A stretch of DNA of 64,000 bases from Colius striatus (Eukaryota > Chordata > Aves > Coliiformes > Coliidae). Position 1 is the stretch's first letter, and the number at the start of each line of letters is the position of its first letter. The stretch is from assembly GCF_028858725.1 (NCBI RefSeq), contig NC_084760.1, positions 92,811,867 to 92,875,866 of the forward strand. Reading direction: 5' to 3'. A program made the translations under genes and the position numbers. The notes below the pieces were generated by a model that saw nothing but the letters and a program-made list of their open reading frames with translations, searched no databases and was not told where the DNA came from. This document shows positions 1 through 13,600 of this stretch, one piece after another.

Positions 1-928
1 TAGAGTTTAAGACCTCTGAGTACACCTACTTAGTCTAAAATTAAAAAATGACATGAGCCTTACTAGATGCAATTCTTTTGTCCTTCTAACGACAACCAGA
101 TCAAGGAAGAAATGCAAGTTTTTTTACAAATGTTTTTCACAAATGTTTTTCGTTCTCTGTATACTGCTCCTTTATATTACAAGCATTCTAACAACTTCAC
201 AGCAGTTAATTTGATCATTCCAACAGACAAGTGCTACGAATTTTTCTGTGTCACTTCTTTTTTGGATGTAACATCTCAGAAACATTGAGTTATTAAACAG
301 ACACTCATTCAGTTGCTGTGCTTCCTTCCATTTCATCTTCATTCTTGATTCTTATTTAGGACTGTCTCTGTCTCAGGTATGAGAGTCGTGGCTACTTTGA
401 ATTTTTAATTTGATATTTACTTTTTGGGCTGGGAGTTTTTTTTGATGTGTCAATTAGATATATTCTATCCCTAGTATACTGCTTACTATGACATTTTGGA
501 GACCTTTTTAAACTCATTTTCTCCTACAGCAAAATATTTCAATTACTTGGAATCCTTTATGTAAGTACACTGGTCATGTGATTTAGCTTCTGCAAGTGAC
601 CTATGTGCACTCACATCAACCACCCTTATTTTAATATGAAGGAACTGTGAAGTGAAGGAAGAAGACCTGCTTTTTACATTGTTTGCTGAAGGTTCAGGGA
701 CACTTGCAGTATAATCACTATCCTGAAGGATGCTCCAGACCAAAGTGTTAGTTTTATATACATAAGATACACAAAAACAGGAGAGTATGTAATGGAAAAT
801 ATTCTTACTCTACAGTAACTGCAATTTCTTGACAAAATTCTCCAAGAGGCAAGGCTGAAGTTTTTGCTGTGTGAACGTTTTGGTTTGAGTAGCTCTACAG
901 TAACATGTGTTGTGATACCTTACTGTGA
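1..928. other. Non-coding, nothing recognised
   Basis: AT-rich unique sequence. I see no gene, RNA or repeat signature. Confidence 0.6.
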
Positions 929-933
929 AGACT

Positions 934-1931
934 TGTCATGGTTTTATGTGGAGCCCTTTCTGGTAATGGGGAAGGGGCTGTAAAGATAGCTCCTGTAAGA
1001 AGTTGCTTGAAACTCTCCTCAGCTCTGAGCCAGACCCACTTCTAGGGCTGAGCCAATTAGACGCCTCCACGATCTCTTTTTAAGGAGAAGCCAGAAGAGG
1101 AGGGTTCTTCCTGTTCCTTTTTGTTCTCTTCTTCCTTCTTTTGTGGCTGATGGTGGTGCAAGGAGTTGGAGGAGAGAGAAGTGACCATGCAGATCCCAAG
1201 GTCAGAGAGGGAAGAGAGGAGGAGATGTGCTGGAGCAGAGACCCCTTTGCATCCTGTGGAGAGGACTGGTGAAGCAGAGATTTGTTTGCACTTTGTAAAA
1301 GATCCTGTGCCAGGGGTGGTGACTCAGAGGAGGCTGTGTCCTGTGGGAGGGACCCAGTATTAACAGAAGCTGTAGCTTTTAGGAAGAACCCACACCAGAG
1401 AAGTTCATTAAGGACTATGTCCTGGGGGAGGGACCCCATATCAGAGCAGGGGAAGAATGCAAGGAGTCATCCTCCTCTGAGAAGAGAGAAGCCACAGAGC
1501 CCATCTGTGAGAGACTGACCACGTTCCCCATTCCCTGTCCCCCCCAAGCCATTAAGAGGGGAGGAGGTAGAGATATTGGGAGCAGTCAGCTGAGCCCGGG
1601 AAGAAAGGAGGGATATGGGAGGGAGATCTTGTGCTGGTTCTAATTTTCTCATCATCCTGCTCTGTTTTTGCTTTTTGTTCTGTTCTGTTTCTTGTAGGTA
1701 GTAGAATAAACTTTCCTTACTTTCCTAAGTTGAGTACAGGAGTCTGTTCTGCCCAGAACCGTAATTGGCAGCAAGCCCTCCCTGCCCTTGTCTCCGTCCA
1801 CAACAACCATGCTTATCTTATTTTTCTCCCATCTTGCTGGGGCCTTCACCATCATAACAAGGGTGAAGGTGGATGGGGGGCACTGAGCAAGAGACTGTCA
1901 GCTTCGTTGCTGCCTGGGCAAAACCACGACA
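934..1931 (+). mobile_element. Solo LTR of an avian endogenous retrovirus, TSD AGACT
   Basis: The element starts TGTCATGG and ends ACGACA (TG...CA). It is flanked by an exact 5-bp duplication AGACT at 929-933 and 1932-1936. A poly(A) signal AATAAA at 1705-1710 followed by CTTTCCTTACTTTCC, and the 3' part (AATTGGCAGCAAGCC...), are as I recall from common bird LTRs. No internal retroviral region lies next to it, so this is a solo LTR left by recombination. The 5' half is purine-rich with loose internal repeats of a GTCCTG(T/G)GGGAGGGACCC unit near 1337 and 1419. The family name was not assigned. Confidence 0.85.
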
Positions 1932-1936
1932 AGACT

Positions 1937-2910
1937 GCAAAGAAGAAGGGTGAAAACAGTGTCCAAAACCATGACCAGATTAGGAAACAATTCTAGGAAC
2001 AGATCTTTGCTACCAAAACAATTCATATGTCACAAGATTCAGAAATGCAGCTTAAGCGGCAATGATACTTTAACTGTAGAAGAATCATTTCAGAAGTCTA
2101 CATGTTAGCCCCAGAACTATGTGCACTGCTATATAAAATGAAGCAATATCTGTCCTGAAAATTTAACATTATAATAACAAAACATTGAGGGAGAACTTGA
2201 GAGGGTAGTAATACTGAAAATGTTGATGTCATAAACTAAGAATTTTTAGGCAGGATTTGAAATAGTTTAAAATGATTGCACAGAATAACAAGTTGAATAA
2301 ATGTAAGAAAATACAATTTCATGCTCTTTACAGCAGTTTGCCTTTTTGATAACACTATTTCTCAGAGCTACGGTAGAGTGTGTTTAGGTAATTGCTTGAA
2401 ATTGAGTTGCTTTTTCTATGTCATCTTACATATAACTGTGCATGCTTCAAGAACATTGCAAGGAGAATGTGTTAAATCCTTACTCTAACAAAATCCCAAC
2501 AATTTTTAGTAGAAAAATGGTTGCAGTTAAGAGTTAGACATTTTCATTGTACAGAATGAAACTTTGATTTTTTTTTTCTCTTGCAATGTTAAATTCCCAG
2601 ATGGCAAGTCTTCTATCTCTTAGTTGAATGGCACAAGTAGAATCCAACAGCAGTTTATGTTATCTTAGCATGGCAAATAGCACTAAAGTTGCAAACATCA
2701 AAATCAACACCAAAAAAGGAAATATCTTTAGAAGATTTCAAGAACATTCTAGTTAAGTATACAAATGCTATGAAATAAGTTGTAGGAGCACCTACTGAAA
2801 AGCATATTCATATGATCAAAATCAAAAGCTTTAATTGTAAAAAAGACTGCCTGCCATATTTTGACAGCATGCCATTTAGTTAATATGATACATTTATCTA
2901 TGAATAATAA
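1937..2910. other. Non-coding, nothing recognised
   Basis: AT-rich sequence between the first solo LTR and the first CR1. No internal retroviral region follows the LTR. Confidence 0.6.
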
Positions 2911-3520
2911 AATGGAATGGCATTCTGGGATGCCATTCAAGAAGAGTGTGTCCAGCAGATCAAGGGAGATTCTCCTCCCCATCTACTCTACCCTGGTGAG
3001 GCCTCATCAGGAGTCCTGTGTCCAGTTCTGGGCTCCCCAGCTCAAGAGGGACAGGGAACTTCTGGAGAGAGTCCAGTGCAGGGCCACCAAGATGATCAGG
3101 GGACTGGAACATCTTCCTTATGAGGAAAAGCTGCGGGAACTGGGGCTGTTTAGTCTGGAGACTGAGGGGGGAGCTCATTAATATTTACAAGTATCTAAAT
3201 GATGGGTGTCAGGAGGTTGGGACATCCCTTTGTTCTGTTGTATCTAGCAACAGGACAAGGAGTGATGGGATGAAGCTGGAACACAAGAAGTTCCATTTAA
3301 ACATAAGAAAAAACTATTTGACTGTTCAGGTGAGGGAGCCCTGGCACAGGCTGCCCAGGGAGGGTGTGGAGTCTCCTTCCTTGGAGGTCTTCAAGACCCT
3401 CCTGGACATGTTCCTATGTGACCTGATCTAGGTCGCCCTGCTTCTGCAGGGGGGTTGGACTAGATGATCTCTAAAGGTCCCTCCCAACCCCTACCATTCT
3501 GTGATTCTATGATTGTATGA
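2911..3520 (+). mobile_element. CR1 LINE, 5'-truncated, C-terminal RT end plus 3' UTR
   Basis: The decayed frame reads [19 protein letters not shown], then [18 protein letters not shown] and [10 protein letters not shown], the C-terminal end of CR1 ORF2. It continues to GRPAFVQG-type 3' UTR (CTTCTGCAGGGGGGTTGGAC) and ends with ATTCTGTGATTCTATGATTG units. It carries frameshifts and is not functional. Confidence 0.93.
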
Positions 3521-4267
3521 TATATTTCAATTAATTGGACATATAGATGGTAAGACAGAAACAGTCTGGATATAAAGGAGAATATGTTATGTGATTGCAT
3601 TCCATATTTAAAATCCAGTGATACTTTGAAATCAAATGCTTCTTTTTGAGAATGATGTCACTAGACATTTATAAAGTCTTTTTGGCACTCTGAACTGCAT
3701 TCTGTGTAAGTCATGATTCTGTTTTGAAGCAACATTTACAATAGCTTGTATGTATACTCATAAGGTGGCTATGCATGTGTCTGCTCTGTCATGATTTTTT
3801 ACCAGGATGGTCTGTGATGGATACGTTGATGCTTCACTTTCGTTTCTCCTGAATACATGAGAAATAAGAGTCAATTTAATTCCTTCCAGTTACTGAGCAG
3901 TGACAATTTCATGTCTACATTTTTTGAATGATTCAGTCACTTGTGACTCATCCCATACTTCTTTAAACATTGCACCGTTTCTGAGCCATTCAGCACAGAT
4001 ACAGTACTTGACAGACTGGTCTTACAATTATTTCTGTGACAATTCCAGAACCAGATGCTAAGCACAATTATCTAGAGGTTTGCTTTTGGAATCATCCATC
4101 ATGCAAATGCACATTCCTCAAGGAAATTATACCCAGTAACTTCATTGTTTATAGTCTGTAGTCTACATTTCCTGCTCTTCTCTTCCTCATATACCTTTAG
4201 AATAACTCTGATGTATTTGTGGTTCTTCATGCGCCAAGACTAAGATGAGGTTCTGGAGAATGTTTCA

Positions 4268-4677
4268 AGATGGGCAATGAAGCTGGTGAAGGGTCTAGAG
4301 AACAGTCTTATGAGAAGGGGCTGAGGGAGCTGGGGTTGTTTAAGCTGGAGGAGTCTGGTAGGAGATCGCTCTCTAGAACTGCTTGAAAGGAGGTTGTGGC
4401 AAGGTGACGGTCTCTTCTCAAGTAACGAGTGATAGGATGAGAGGAAATGGCTTCAGGTTGTGCTAGGGGAGGTTTAGATTGAAGATTAGGAAAAAACTTC
4501 TTCACTGAGTCGGTTGTTAGACACTGAAACAGGCTGCCCAAGGAGGTAGTGGAGTCACCATCCCTGAAGATATTGAAAAGACATATAGGTGAGGTGCTGA
4601 GGAACATGATGTAGTCGTGGGCTTGGCAGTGTTAGGTTAGTGGTCTTTTCCAAATGAAATGATTCTGTGATTCTATG
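4268..4677 (+). mobile_element. Older, diverged CR1 fragment
   Basis: A degraded copy of the CR1 3' region: GAGGGAGCTGGGGTTGTTTA, AGGCTGCCCAAGGAGGTAGT and GGAGTCACCATCCCTGAAG, ending GATTCTGTGATTCTATG. It differs strongly from the other copies and so belongs to another, older subfamily. Confidence 0.85.
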
Positions 4678-5990
4678 TGCTCTACTGTGTATTCCTGTGC
4701 ATACCACAAGATGCCCATTCTAAGATAATCGAATAAAGAAACTCATAAAATCAAGCATCACAAGTGATAAAGATACTGCATTCAATTTCCTCAATTCTTT
4801 ATCATTTCAAATGCTACATTGTTCCATAAATTTATCTTTCAAAATGCCTCACATTGCCGATCTTTGCCTGGCATTTCTGTTTGCTTGCATTTTCAGCAAT
4901 GCCTCTTGTGATCTTACACTTTTTATCTCTTGGGTAATATTCTGAGGAATGAGTTGTGTGTATAGACAGAAACATTTGTCCAGTCTTTTTTAAATTAAGA
5001 TTGAATGATCTTACTGAGAGCTCTTGTGAAAATACTTTCTTGCACTTAGGACTTAAGCAGTACATAAACTGATAGAGGCTTGAAGCATGTGTGATGGCCC
5101 ACTGACCTCAGTTACACTGAAATACAGGTGTCTCTAGGCTCAAAATCTTACACAATATAAAGATTAGTTCAATTTGATAAAGAAATTACACACGTGTATA
5201 AGTAAAGGAGAAATTAAAAGCTTGGAAAGTGAAGATACATTTTTCTCTGTTGCATGTCATTGATTTTTGGATTTTCTTTTCCTATAAAAGACACAAGTAA
5301 AGTTTCCACAATGGCTTGCAGTATTGATAGGTAAATGAAAGCATATATACAGCTACATAATATAACGTTCTGATTTTAAATGCATTAAAACTTATCAAAT
5401 ACTTAGTGACAAAGAATGAGACAATTGAATAGCAAACTAGCTGTTACTCTCATTGCAAACTCACCCTATTCAAGTGGATAACAGCTTACTACACTGTATA
5501 AAAAGACTTCTTCAACAATATTAGTACTCTTTTTTTAAAAAAAATATTTGAAATTGCTGCCTCTTTATAAAGACTTTTTAATGAAATGTGAGTAAAACAT
5601 AAAATGCTGTTCAACGGTTTTAGGTATTTTAAAATATTATGGGATTATCAATTTGTTTAATCTCATAAATCAGCATGTGCAGGACAGCAACGAGAGCAGT
5701 TATTGTTGCCAGCAATTTGACAACTCAGGTAGACAAGTTCATACATTTTTGCATTCAGATTTTGATGTGTCCATAGCAAAATAATAACTCATTACAGTCT
5801 TAACTGGGGTTAGTGAACAACTATTAACAATTTCAGATTCCAGTATCTTTACAGTAGAATGCAATATACCTTAACAATCAATGTGAGTTCAACTTTTCTT
5901 TATTCATTTACATAAACACAGCCTACTGCCAGCATTGGTACTTTCTACTTAAGTTTCTGCTAATGATGTAAGATATATTAATATTTATCA
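4678..5990. other. Non-coding, nothing recognised
   Basis: AT-rich unique sequence between two CR1 copies, with only short chance frames. Confidence 0.6.
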
Positions 5991-6668
5991 GAATCATAGA
6001 ATGGTAGGGGTTGGAAGGGACCTTTAGAGAACATCTAGTCCAACCCCTCTGCAGAAGCAGGTCAACCTAGAGAGTTGCATAGGAACATGTCCAGGCAGGT
6101 CATGAAGACCTTCAAGGAAGGAGACTCCACACCCTCCCTGGGCAGCCTGTGCCAGGGCTCCCTCACCTGAACAGTGAATTAGTTTTTTCTTATGTATAAA
6201 TGGAACTTCTTGTGTTCCAGCTTCATCCCATTACTCCTTGTCCTGTTGCTAGATACAATAGAAAAAAGGGATGTCCCAACCTCCTGACACCCATCATTTA
6301 GATACTTGTAAATATTAATGAGATCCTCCTCAGTCTCCTCCAGACTAAACAGCCCCAGTTCCCGCAGCCTTTCCTTATATGAAAGATGTTCCAGTCCCCT
6401 GATCACCTTGGTGGCCCTGTGCTGGACTCTCTCCAGAAGTTCTCTGTCCCTCTTGAGCTGGGGAGCCCAGAACTGGACACAGGACTCCAGATGAGGCCTC
6501 CAGTAGAGGAGAAGAACCTCCCTTGACCTGCTGGCCACACTCTTCTTAATGCATCCCAGGATGCCATTGGCCTTCTTGGCCACAAGGGCACATTACTGGC
6601 TCATGGTTAGTTTATTATCCATCAGCACTCCCAGGTGTCTCTCTGCAGAGCTGCTCTCCAGCAGGTAA
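5991..6668 (-). mobile_element. CR1 LINE, 5'-truncated
   Basis: Reverse orientation. The tail begins at 5991 and the RT C-terminus ([39 protein letters not shown]) is read at 6583-6179. It reaches further 5' than the other copies in the window. An 11-bp match TATATTAATAT is found at 5974-5984 and 6675-6685, but the DNA there is AT-rich, so a target duplication is unproven. Confidence 0.93.
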
Positions 6669-7799
6669 CATATCTATATTAATATATACAATGCCATGAA
6701 TTTGTAGCGTCAGATCAGAAAAGACATAATTGAAAACTGATTTTTTTTTAATCTGATGCCGTCTTTGTTAAATCTTTTTTCTTCAAAAGAGCAAAAAAGT
6801 TGCCGGTTGGTTTGGGCTTTTTTTTCAGGAAAATTTTTGTCAGGATTTTTTCTCCTAATAAAGTAGATATAGAGCAGACTCCAGTCTAGACAGTAGGTCT
6901 AATGGTTTAATGCATTTATCTGTAATTTGAGATGTGTGGGTTGAAATTACTATTTTGCCTGATCTATTGCATTTGAAATTACTGTTTTGTTTGATCCATT
7001 GCATTTGGAAGTTAAGCAATTTCTGTTTGGAATTAGAAATATTTCCTGGGTATATCTACCCAGTGTCTTGAATGCAGATACGAGCTTGTTGTATCCATGA
7101 TTTAGGTTAGTAAGATGTGATGCATCAGAAATTTTTTTCTCTCTGCTGTTGGTTGTTTGGGTTTTTTTTCCAAAACAGAATTGGAAAGGGTTGCTGGATG
7201 ACCTAATCTGATTCATTTCTGAATTGTTTTGAGATATTGATTTCAATTAAAATAAAGGGGAGAAGTCATGGTGGCTGTTCTTTCAATGCTGCCTTAATTA
7301 ATATTGACCATCTATTTAAGGCTTGTGTTGGTATAATATTATTTTGACCCTACAGGTGAAGGAAAGACTGCAAATTGAAAGATTTTAGGAGAAATTTTTC
7401 ATACTTTTACATACTAGAGAGTTTGAAAAAAAAAAGTCAGATGGTGAGCTTGCTCTGCACATAAGCTCTTTAAGATGTTTACTGCTTATAGTTTAGTTTT
7501 AAGAGGATGACTTTTTGCAGAAAAATTGTATTTCCTACTTTGTGCAGAATTATGACAGAAACTTTTAAAAGTAGATAAAGTAATACATATTTATTTGCAT
7601 CTCTTTACAGTTAGGTTTTCCATGCAGGCATTGGCCTACATAAATATAAAAGTATTCCATTCCCTACGATGGTTGTGTTCAGAAAGGTAGGTTAGATACA
7701 ACAGTGAATGGAAAAAGAATGAGCAGTGCATGACATCCTTAGGAGATCCTGGAAGGTGAAAATGAATGGGAATCTCAAGCACTTGATCGAAATAGATTA

Positions 7800-7817
7800 G
7801 GTGTGTGTGTGTGTGTG
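7800..7817. repeat. (GT)n microsatellite
   Basis: About nine GT units followed by GCATGTAAATGTATATACAT. Confidence 0.85.
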
Positions 7818-10016
7818 CATGTAAATGTATATACATATATATATAACAATTTGTTGCCATGAAGAAATCCCCCATGAGTTACTCCCATAAAAGAGCACAA
7901 TTTCCCAAGTGAGATGTTCTACACAGGTTCTTTTGCCGGCATCACTCCTGCAGCTCAAGGTAGGCATAACTCTTTGTGTCATTATTAGTACAGACATTTC
8001 CTAAAAGTAAAATCTTATAGATTAACATGTCTTGAACTAGAGTTGCTTTGTGATTAACAATCTTTTTTTGCCCTTGATTTTTAAAATGTCCAGGGATGTT
8101 TTGTTGTTAAAGACTTGACATATTATTGCACTTGATAAGACCCAGATATGGCATCAAAATTGTTCTTTGTCCACACACCTTAACTTTAACATTAGAAGAA
8201 AGCTATTTCAGTCCTAGAAGGCATTCCTGCTACATTTGTGGATGATTTTGAACAAGAAGTTGAAGCTAAAATAAAACTAACATAAATAGTCTTCTATTTT
8301 TGTAAGAATTATGTTCAAGACCTGCATAATTTAAGATTGACTTGTTAACTGGATTAGCTATAAAAATTTTACAAGCTTGATCAATTTAAATCTACTTTCA
8401 AGTATCATGCAAAACAATTTTGGAAGTTGCTCTTTGAGATAAAAAGTGAATCTAATAAATTAACCTATTGTGTCACCTAAGATCTATTACATTTTTATAA
8501 TTTATTAGAATGGAATCAGTATTTCATCTTCAGAAAGTGCAAATGCCTGTCATGTTGTGTTGAACATTTCTAGGCAGGGATGCAGACATTACAAGTATCT
8601 AGACTTCTGAATAGCTTCTTTCTTACACAAAATGGATGTTGAAAAGTTTCTGCCTTCTGAGGAGTGATAAGATTGGCCATAAGGGTTCATTTTATTTTCT
8701 TATGGGATCTAAATGTTACTTGGTCAGAGTTGAGAGCTTGTTTTAATTATGGCCCCTAATTATTCAATTATCAGCCTCCCCAAAGTCTGCTGTGCTTTTG
8801 GGGACTGTAAAATTCCAGGATCTGTAGATTTGCTTGATAATCCTGTTCTACTCCAGAAGATCACCTTTGCCGAACTTGTAAAAACAATTTTAAATGAAAG
8901 GTTTCTGCCTGTATTATTTCTATCACGGAGGAATTTCCCAGCCTCAGCTGAGGTTAGGAACTTGAATCCTTTGCTTGCTTGCAGATTAATCTCATCTGCA
9001 ATAAATGACTGGGATGAGAATAACAAGATCCTCTTGTATAATCATTTGGAAGCTTCAGCACTAGGTAGTTCTTCTCAGCTTATTACTGTGTTCAAATAAA
9101 TCTCCAGAAAGGGTGCAAAATCCTGAGCTATACTGTATGCAGTTGCAAGAAAACTTTGAAATGTTTACCCATGAGAAATATACACATCTACTGTAACTAT
9201 TCCTGATTATGAACTTTTGTTGTGATACTAGTATTGGGAGATCAGGCTCAAACTCCCACGTTAGAGTTGTGGTTTACAATTACCCAATTTTTGTGATGAA
9301 TGTTTCTAGAGTGTGATGCTTTTTTTGAAAAGAATCAAATTCTTTTTTCATCTCTCTCAATACAAACCGAGTTTAATAATCAAAATACTATTAAAGAATA
9401 CAAGGAAACTTTTATTTGCATCTTGCTCACTTCCAAAATGTTTCTTTGACTATGCAGTTGTGCTTGTATGATGACTTGATATAAATATGCTACAGCTGAC
9501 TCAAGCTGTATGGCAAGAGGAAGCATTGTCTAACTAAAAGTAACAACTTGATTGCAATGACTATTTATTAGCATTTGCTTTGTTTGGGTTTTTTATGATT
9601 CTTTTTTCTATTCAAGGATAGATTCTATTTACAGGCCAAAACTAGCAGTCCTAGTCATGCTGTGTAACCTTTTCCTCCTCCAACAGTTGTTTTTCTTTGC
9701 CATTTTTCTTTGCTGTCAAATCATCGTGTCAAATCGTGAGGTGAGGGAAAGTACTTCTGACAAAAACGCTAAAATCAGATATTCAGAAAAGTTTTACCTC
9801 ACATCTCGTTCTTCTAAATAATATTTGCATATTCTTAATTGTACACAGGATGACTAATAGCAGCATGGCTAATTGGGGCAGAGCATAACCTTTCTGTCTT
9901 CAAGTAGTAGGGTAGGTATCCATTCTAACCACAGGTACCTCTGTACTGTTTGACAATAGGGAGTTTTCTAAAGCCTGCTGGATGTAGCTGCTGAGCTCCA
10001 GCAGCCCTGTCAGTAC

Positions 10017-10667
10017 CTAACAGAGTATCTGAGAGAAGGCTTGCTCCAAACTTGGACCATCCTTATGCTTGGCCCTTTTATGCTCATAACCATCAAGCGG
10101 GAGGTTGTTTGCTGATATGCTTTGGCTTTGAAAATAGTACCCCATTCTCCAGAAGAGCATGATTTTAGGGCTTCTTGGAACCATAAAGCTGTTGGTCTTG
10201 TAAACTGTGCACCAAATTTGATGGGCTACCTGCTGTATCTTTGTGCCAAAAGACTGGATGTCAGATACTCGATCTATGTGAAAATTACCGATTTTCCTTT
10301 CCTGTGCTTTTTGCTCACTTTGGTTAGTAATGGAAGTAAGGGAAGTAAAGTCACTTGAGAACTCAGGCAACCAAATACACTGGGTTGATTCTTTTGATTT
10401 CTTTAGTTCATACTCACAAGTTATCACAAGTTTCTTGTCAGATCTGAAATGAATGTCGTGACATTTTATGGTTATGTCATTGAACTCCAGAGCTTTCTCT
10501 TCAACCTCCATTTCAGACTGTGATATATGCTGATTACAGTCTCTTGTGTGTTGGCAGTAGCACCTGCATAGCTGACAAGTCTGTCTTTCACAGGATTCTT
10601 GAAAAATTGCAGACAAGTCTTGTCCCTTCAGAGGAATTGAGTTTTTTTCAGTGACAAGACAAATCAA
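10017..10667 (-). other. Unexplained 216-codon open frame
   Basis: The open frame starts at a TTG; the first in-frame ATG is at 10511-10509, giving 164 residues to the stop at 10017. The N-terminal part is cysteine-rich (ESCERQTCQLCRCYCQH) and the rest is polar. I do not recognise the protein. Upstream on the same strand, in another frame, 10860-10720 is also open (47 codons, including GSDFDFAFSSKLLMVRG) and ends TAG. The region might be a decayed coding exon with a frameshift, or a chance frame. No splice signals, promoter or poly(A) signal tie it to a gene. Confidence 0.2.
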
Positions 10668-13600
10668 ATGACCTTGTTTAAGTAACTCCAGGCAGCTTAC
10701 CCTGAACTATTTCCTGCTATTTCAAGTCCTCACACTCAGACGTCTTCAATACCTTTTGTTTCTGGTATTTCTGGCATTGCAGACCTCTTACCATCAGCAA
10801 CTTTGAGGAGAAAGCAAAATCAAAGTCACTGCCAGGCTGACCTGACTTCTTCTGCTTCAGTTAATCTCATCTTTCCCTTTCCCTACCTCAAGGTGCAATT
10901 ATTTCCATTATCTTCAGACCCTCACAAAGGTCTTCCAAGAGTGGTTCCTCTAGAAGACCTTGTATAGTACTGGACGGACTCTCTCAATTTAGGCATCACC
11001 ATGTCCTCCCAGCCCTCTCTTACTGATCCAGAACAGAGATGATTAATCTCATGGGTGCCATGTAGACCGCTGGAGAACACAGGACATACAGGAAATAGAA
11101 GAGCCTAAATATTCAGATGTCCTTAATATTCTTAATATGACTTCTCAGAACACTGAGAAGGCAACTGATGAGTCATGATGGCTGTCATACTGCGATATCT
11201 TAACTCAAGAAGCAGAATGGGGAAAAGATCCTTTGCTTTCTATTGAAAAGCTGCTGTTTTGTTGGGTAATGTTTCAGTTTTAGACCGTCAACAGTCTGTT
11301 TTGCCAGCAGCATGGAGCATATTGACAAACAGCTGGAGATCATTTCAGATCTTTAGCAGAAAATAAGGAGAATGTTTCCTAGTTTGGTTTTTTTTGCTGA
11401 AGTATTTTTTCAGGAACGGCTCCCTTCATGACACATGCTACCATAGACTCAACACTATAATTTACATAATTTATGTCTATAGCATTACAGTTAATAAACT
11501 TGGATCCTAACAAGTCTCATGTATAAACGCAAATATTTACTGACAGTAGAAAGTAGTCAGTAGATATAATGAGCTGGCTATAGAGAAATACCTTATTTTA
11601 TATTGTTCTATGAAATCGAAATCCATGCTTTAGATCTTGATTCCTCTCATCTTAGACTCCTTGATTCAGATTGACCATGGACTCAGAGTGTTTAGTTAGC
11701 AGAAACTTTTGCCCACTAGCATTTCAGTGAGATTCTGAAATTCTCCTTTCTTCTCCATTCCACCAACTACAATAGGATTTGAGAGGATTCTTCCTTCCAC
11801 CAAATATGTTATTGCTAAGTAGTTCTTTATGTGTCTGATTTTTTTTCCATTCTGCTAGCAATGCATTAATTATTGCAGCTCTTTTTTTCTTCTTCCTTCA
11901 GATTTCACCATTTCAAGATGGATAAATTATTGCACAATGTGAACATTTTTACATCCATTTTTACATCATTTTACATCCAAGATAAAATTTTTCAGATGCT
12001 GTCCCAAATGTTTTCATTTAATTGCTAAAGATCCGAGCTATGTTTGTAAAGGATCTGTTACATTGGACAAAAGTCTGGATTGTTTATTACTTATGGCGTT
12101 ATCTGTTTCCAAATAATCACCTCACAGAGCTGAAGCTGTGTTAGTATTCTTGCCCAAGAATTATTCCTCCCTAAGTACACTCAGAGAAACCTCTGGATTT
12201 CCGCTTCCCTCGAGTAATCAGTATGTCATACATGGTTAATGCTGCACTGGACAAAAAGGTGTCAAGGTTTGTGTTTGTATGAAGAGTTCTGAGATCTTCT
12301 AATTTTTTATGCCTTTATGGCATTTAACAGCAACTAAATATAGAACAAATATATATAATAAATAATAATATGTAGGCTGTTACTCAGAGTAGAGAAAGTT
12401 ATTACCGATAGCTGGAGTTCTTCAAGATACATAGTCTTGCAATACATCCGTCCCCCCCTTCTATTTGCAGGTCAGTGTTTCTCTTAAACAACATGGTCAG
12501 AGACACTTAATATCTAGAACTACGCTCCAACCTGCACCCAAACATGCCAAGGTGAAGGAAGGGACTTGATGTAGCCTTATGTTAATGCCAAGATGAAAAG
12601 TCTTTTGGACCCAAATGCCTGTGTTCCACCATCCTCTGAAATTAGAACACCTATAAGAAGTAAATATGGTAAACTCTGGATGGTTTTGGATTTCAAATAT
12701 TCTGTATTTTATACCTTGCCTGAATGTTTATCATTTGTAAGCTGTCTCATAACGCATCACTACTGACTACTGCCACGTACTTTAGTTGAACATCCTAGGT
12801 CATATTGACGCCACTGTGACAGCAAGAAGCAAGCAAGTAACAGTCTGTTTATGGTCACCATAACTGCTCATATGTAATTATGGAACAAATATCCGTCATT
12901 TAATGAAATAAATTGACTTTAGTTCATTCCTTCACAAAGATGTAGCTGGAATCTGTAATTGTACATGCTTCAGAAATTCTGTTGAGATACAGTTGGAAAC
13001 ACCAAGCACTGAACAAATATCTCAAGACGAGCCTCTTTGGCTTTATATATACTTGTAGGAAGCCTGCTCCACAGATAGATGCATATTACTGAATTGTGGA
13101 CAATTCATGTTTTCTTAAGAATTGTGAGAAACTTAACAGAAGCTGATGGTGGTTTCTAAAAATAATAACCCATTATCAGGAGCTATGTCCTTTGGCACTA
13201 CATTTGAGCTACAACTGTAATCTACAACCCTCCTTTTCAGGCATGTTAGAAACTTAACTTATAAAGAATACCGTTGAGACAAGAGATCTTTTTTAAATTA
13301 TAGGTATATATGCTTCTAACTGAAGAACAGAACCTATGATATTCTAACAGCCCTTCCACCTACTGCACTTTTTGGGAATAGTTGCATCCTTTTTGTCAGT
13401 GATGACAGTGTTACAATTAGTCATTCAAAAATCTAGGATAGACTTGGTTTAGTGGTTCGACAGTTCCCTTTTTGTCTTTTTTTTTTCTTAAGCTTTATTC
13501 AGACATCATATCCAAAATTATGAAAGCTTAGTATAAAATGTATTCTAAAACTTACTACTAGTAATAATAACAAAGCTAGAAAGAAACATTTCTTTCTGCA

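Noticed and set aside
1080-1439. 119-codon minus-strand frame with SLPQD repeats
   Set aside because: It is antisense inside the LTR at 934-1931; the peptide repeats reflect the DNA repeats of the LTR.
6179-6583. 134-codon frame with reverse-transcriptase similarity
   Set aside because: It is the decayed C-terminal end of CR1 ORF2, not a host gene.
8749-9099. 116-codon plus-strand ATG frame
   Set aside because: No domain, splice site or family resemblance seen; the reverse strand is also open for 88 codons in the same place, so it is probably chance.
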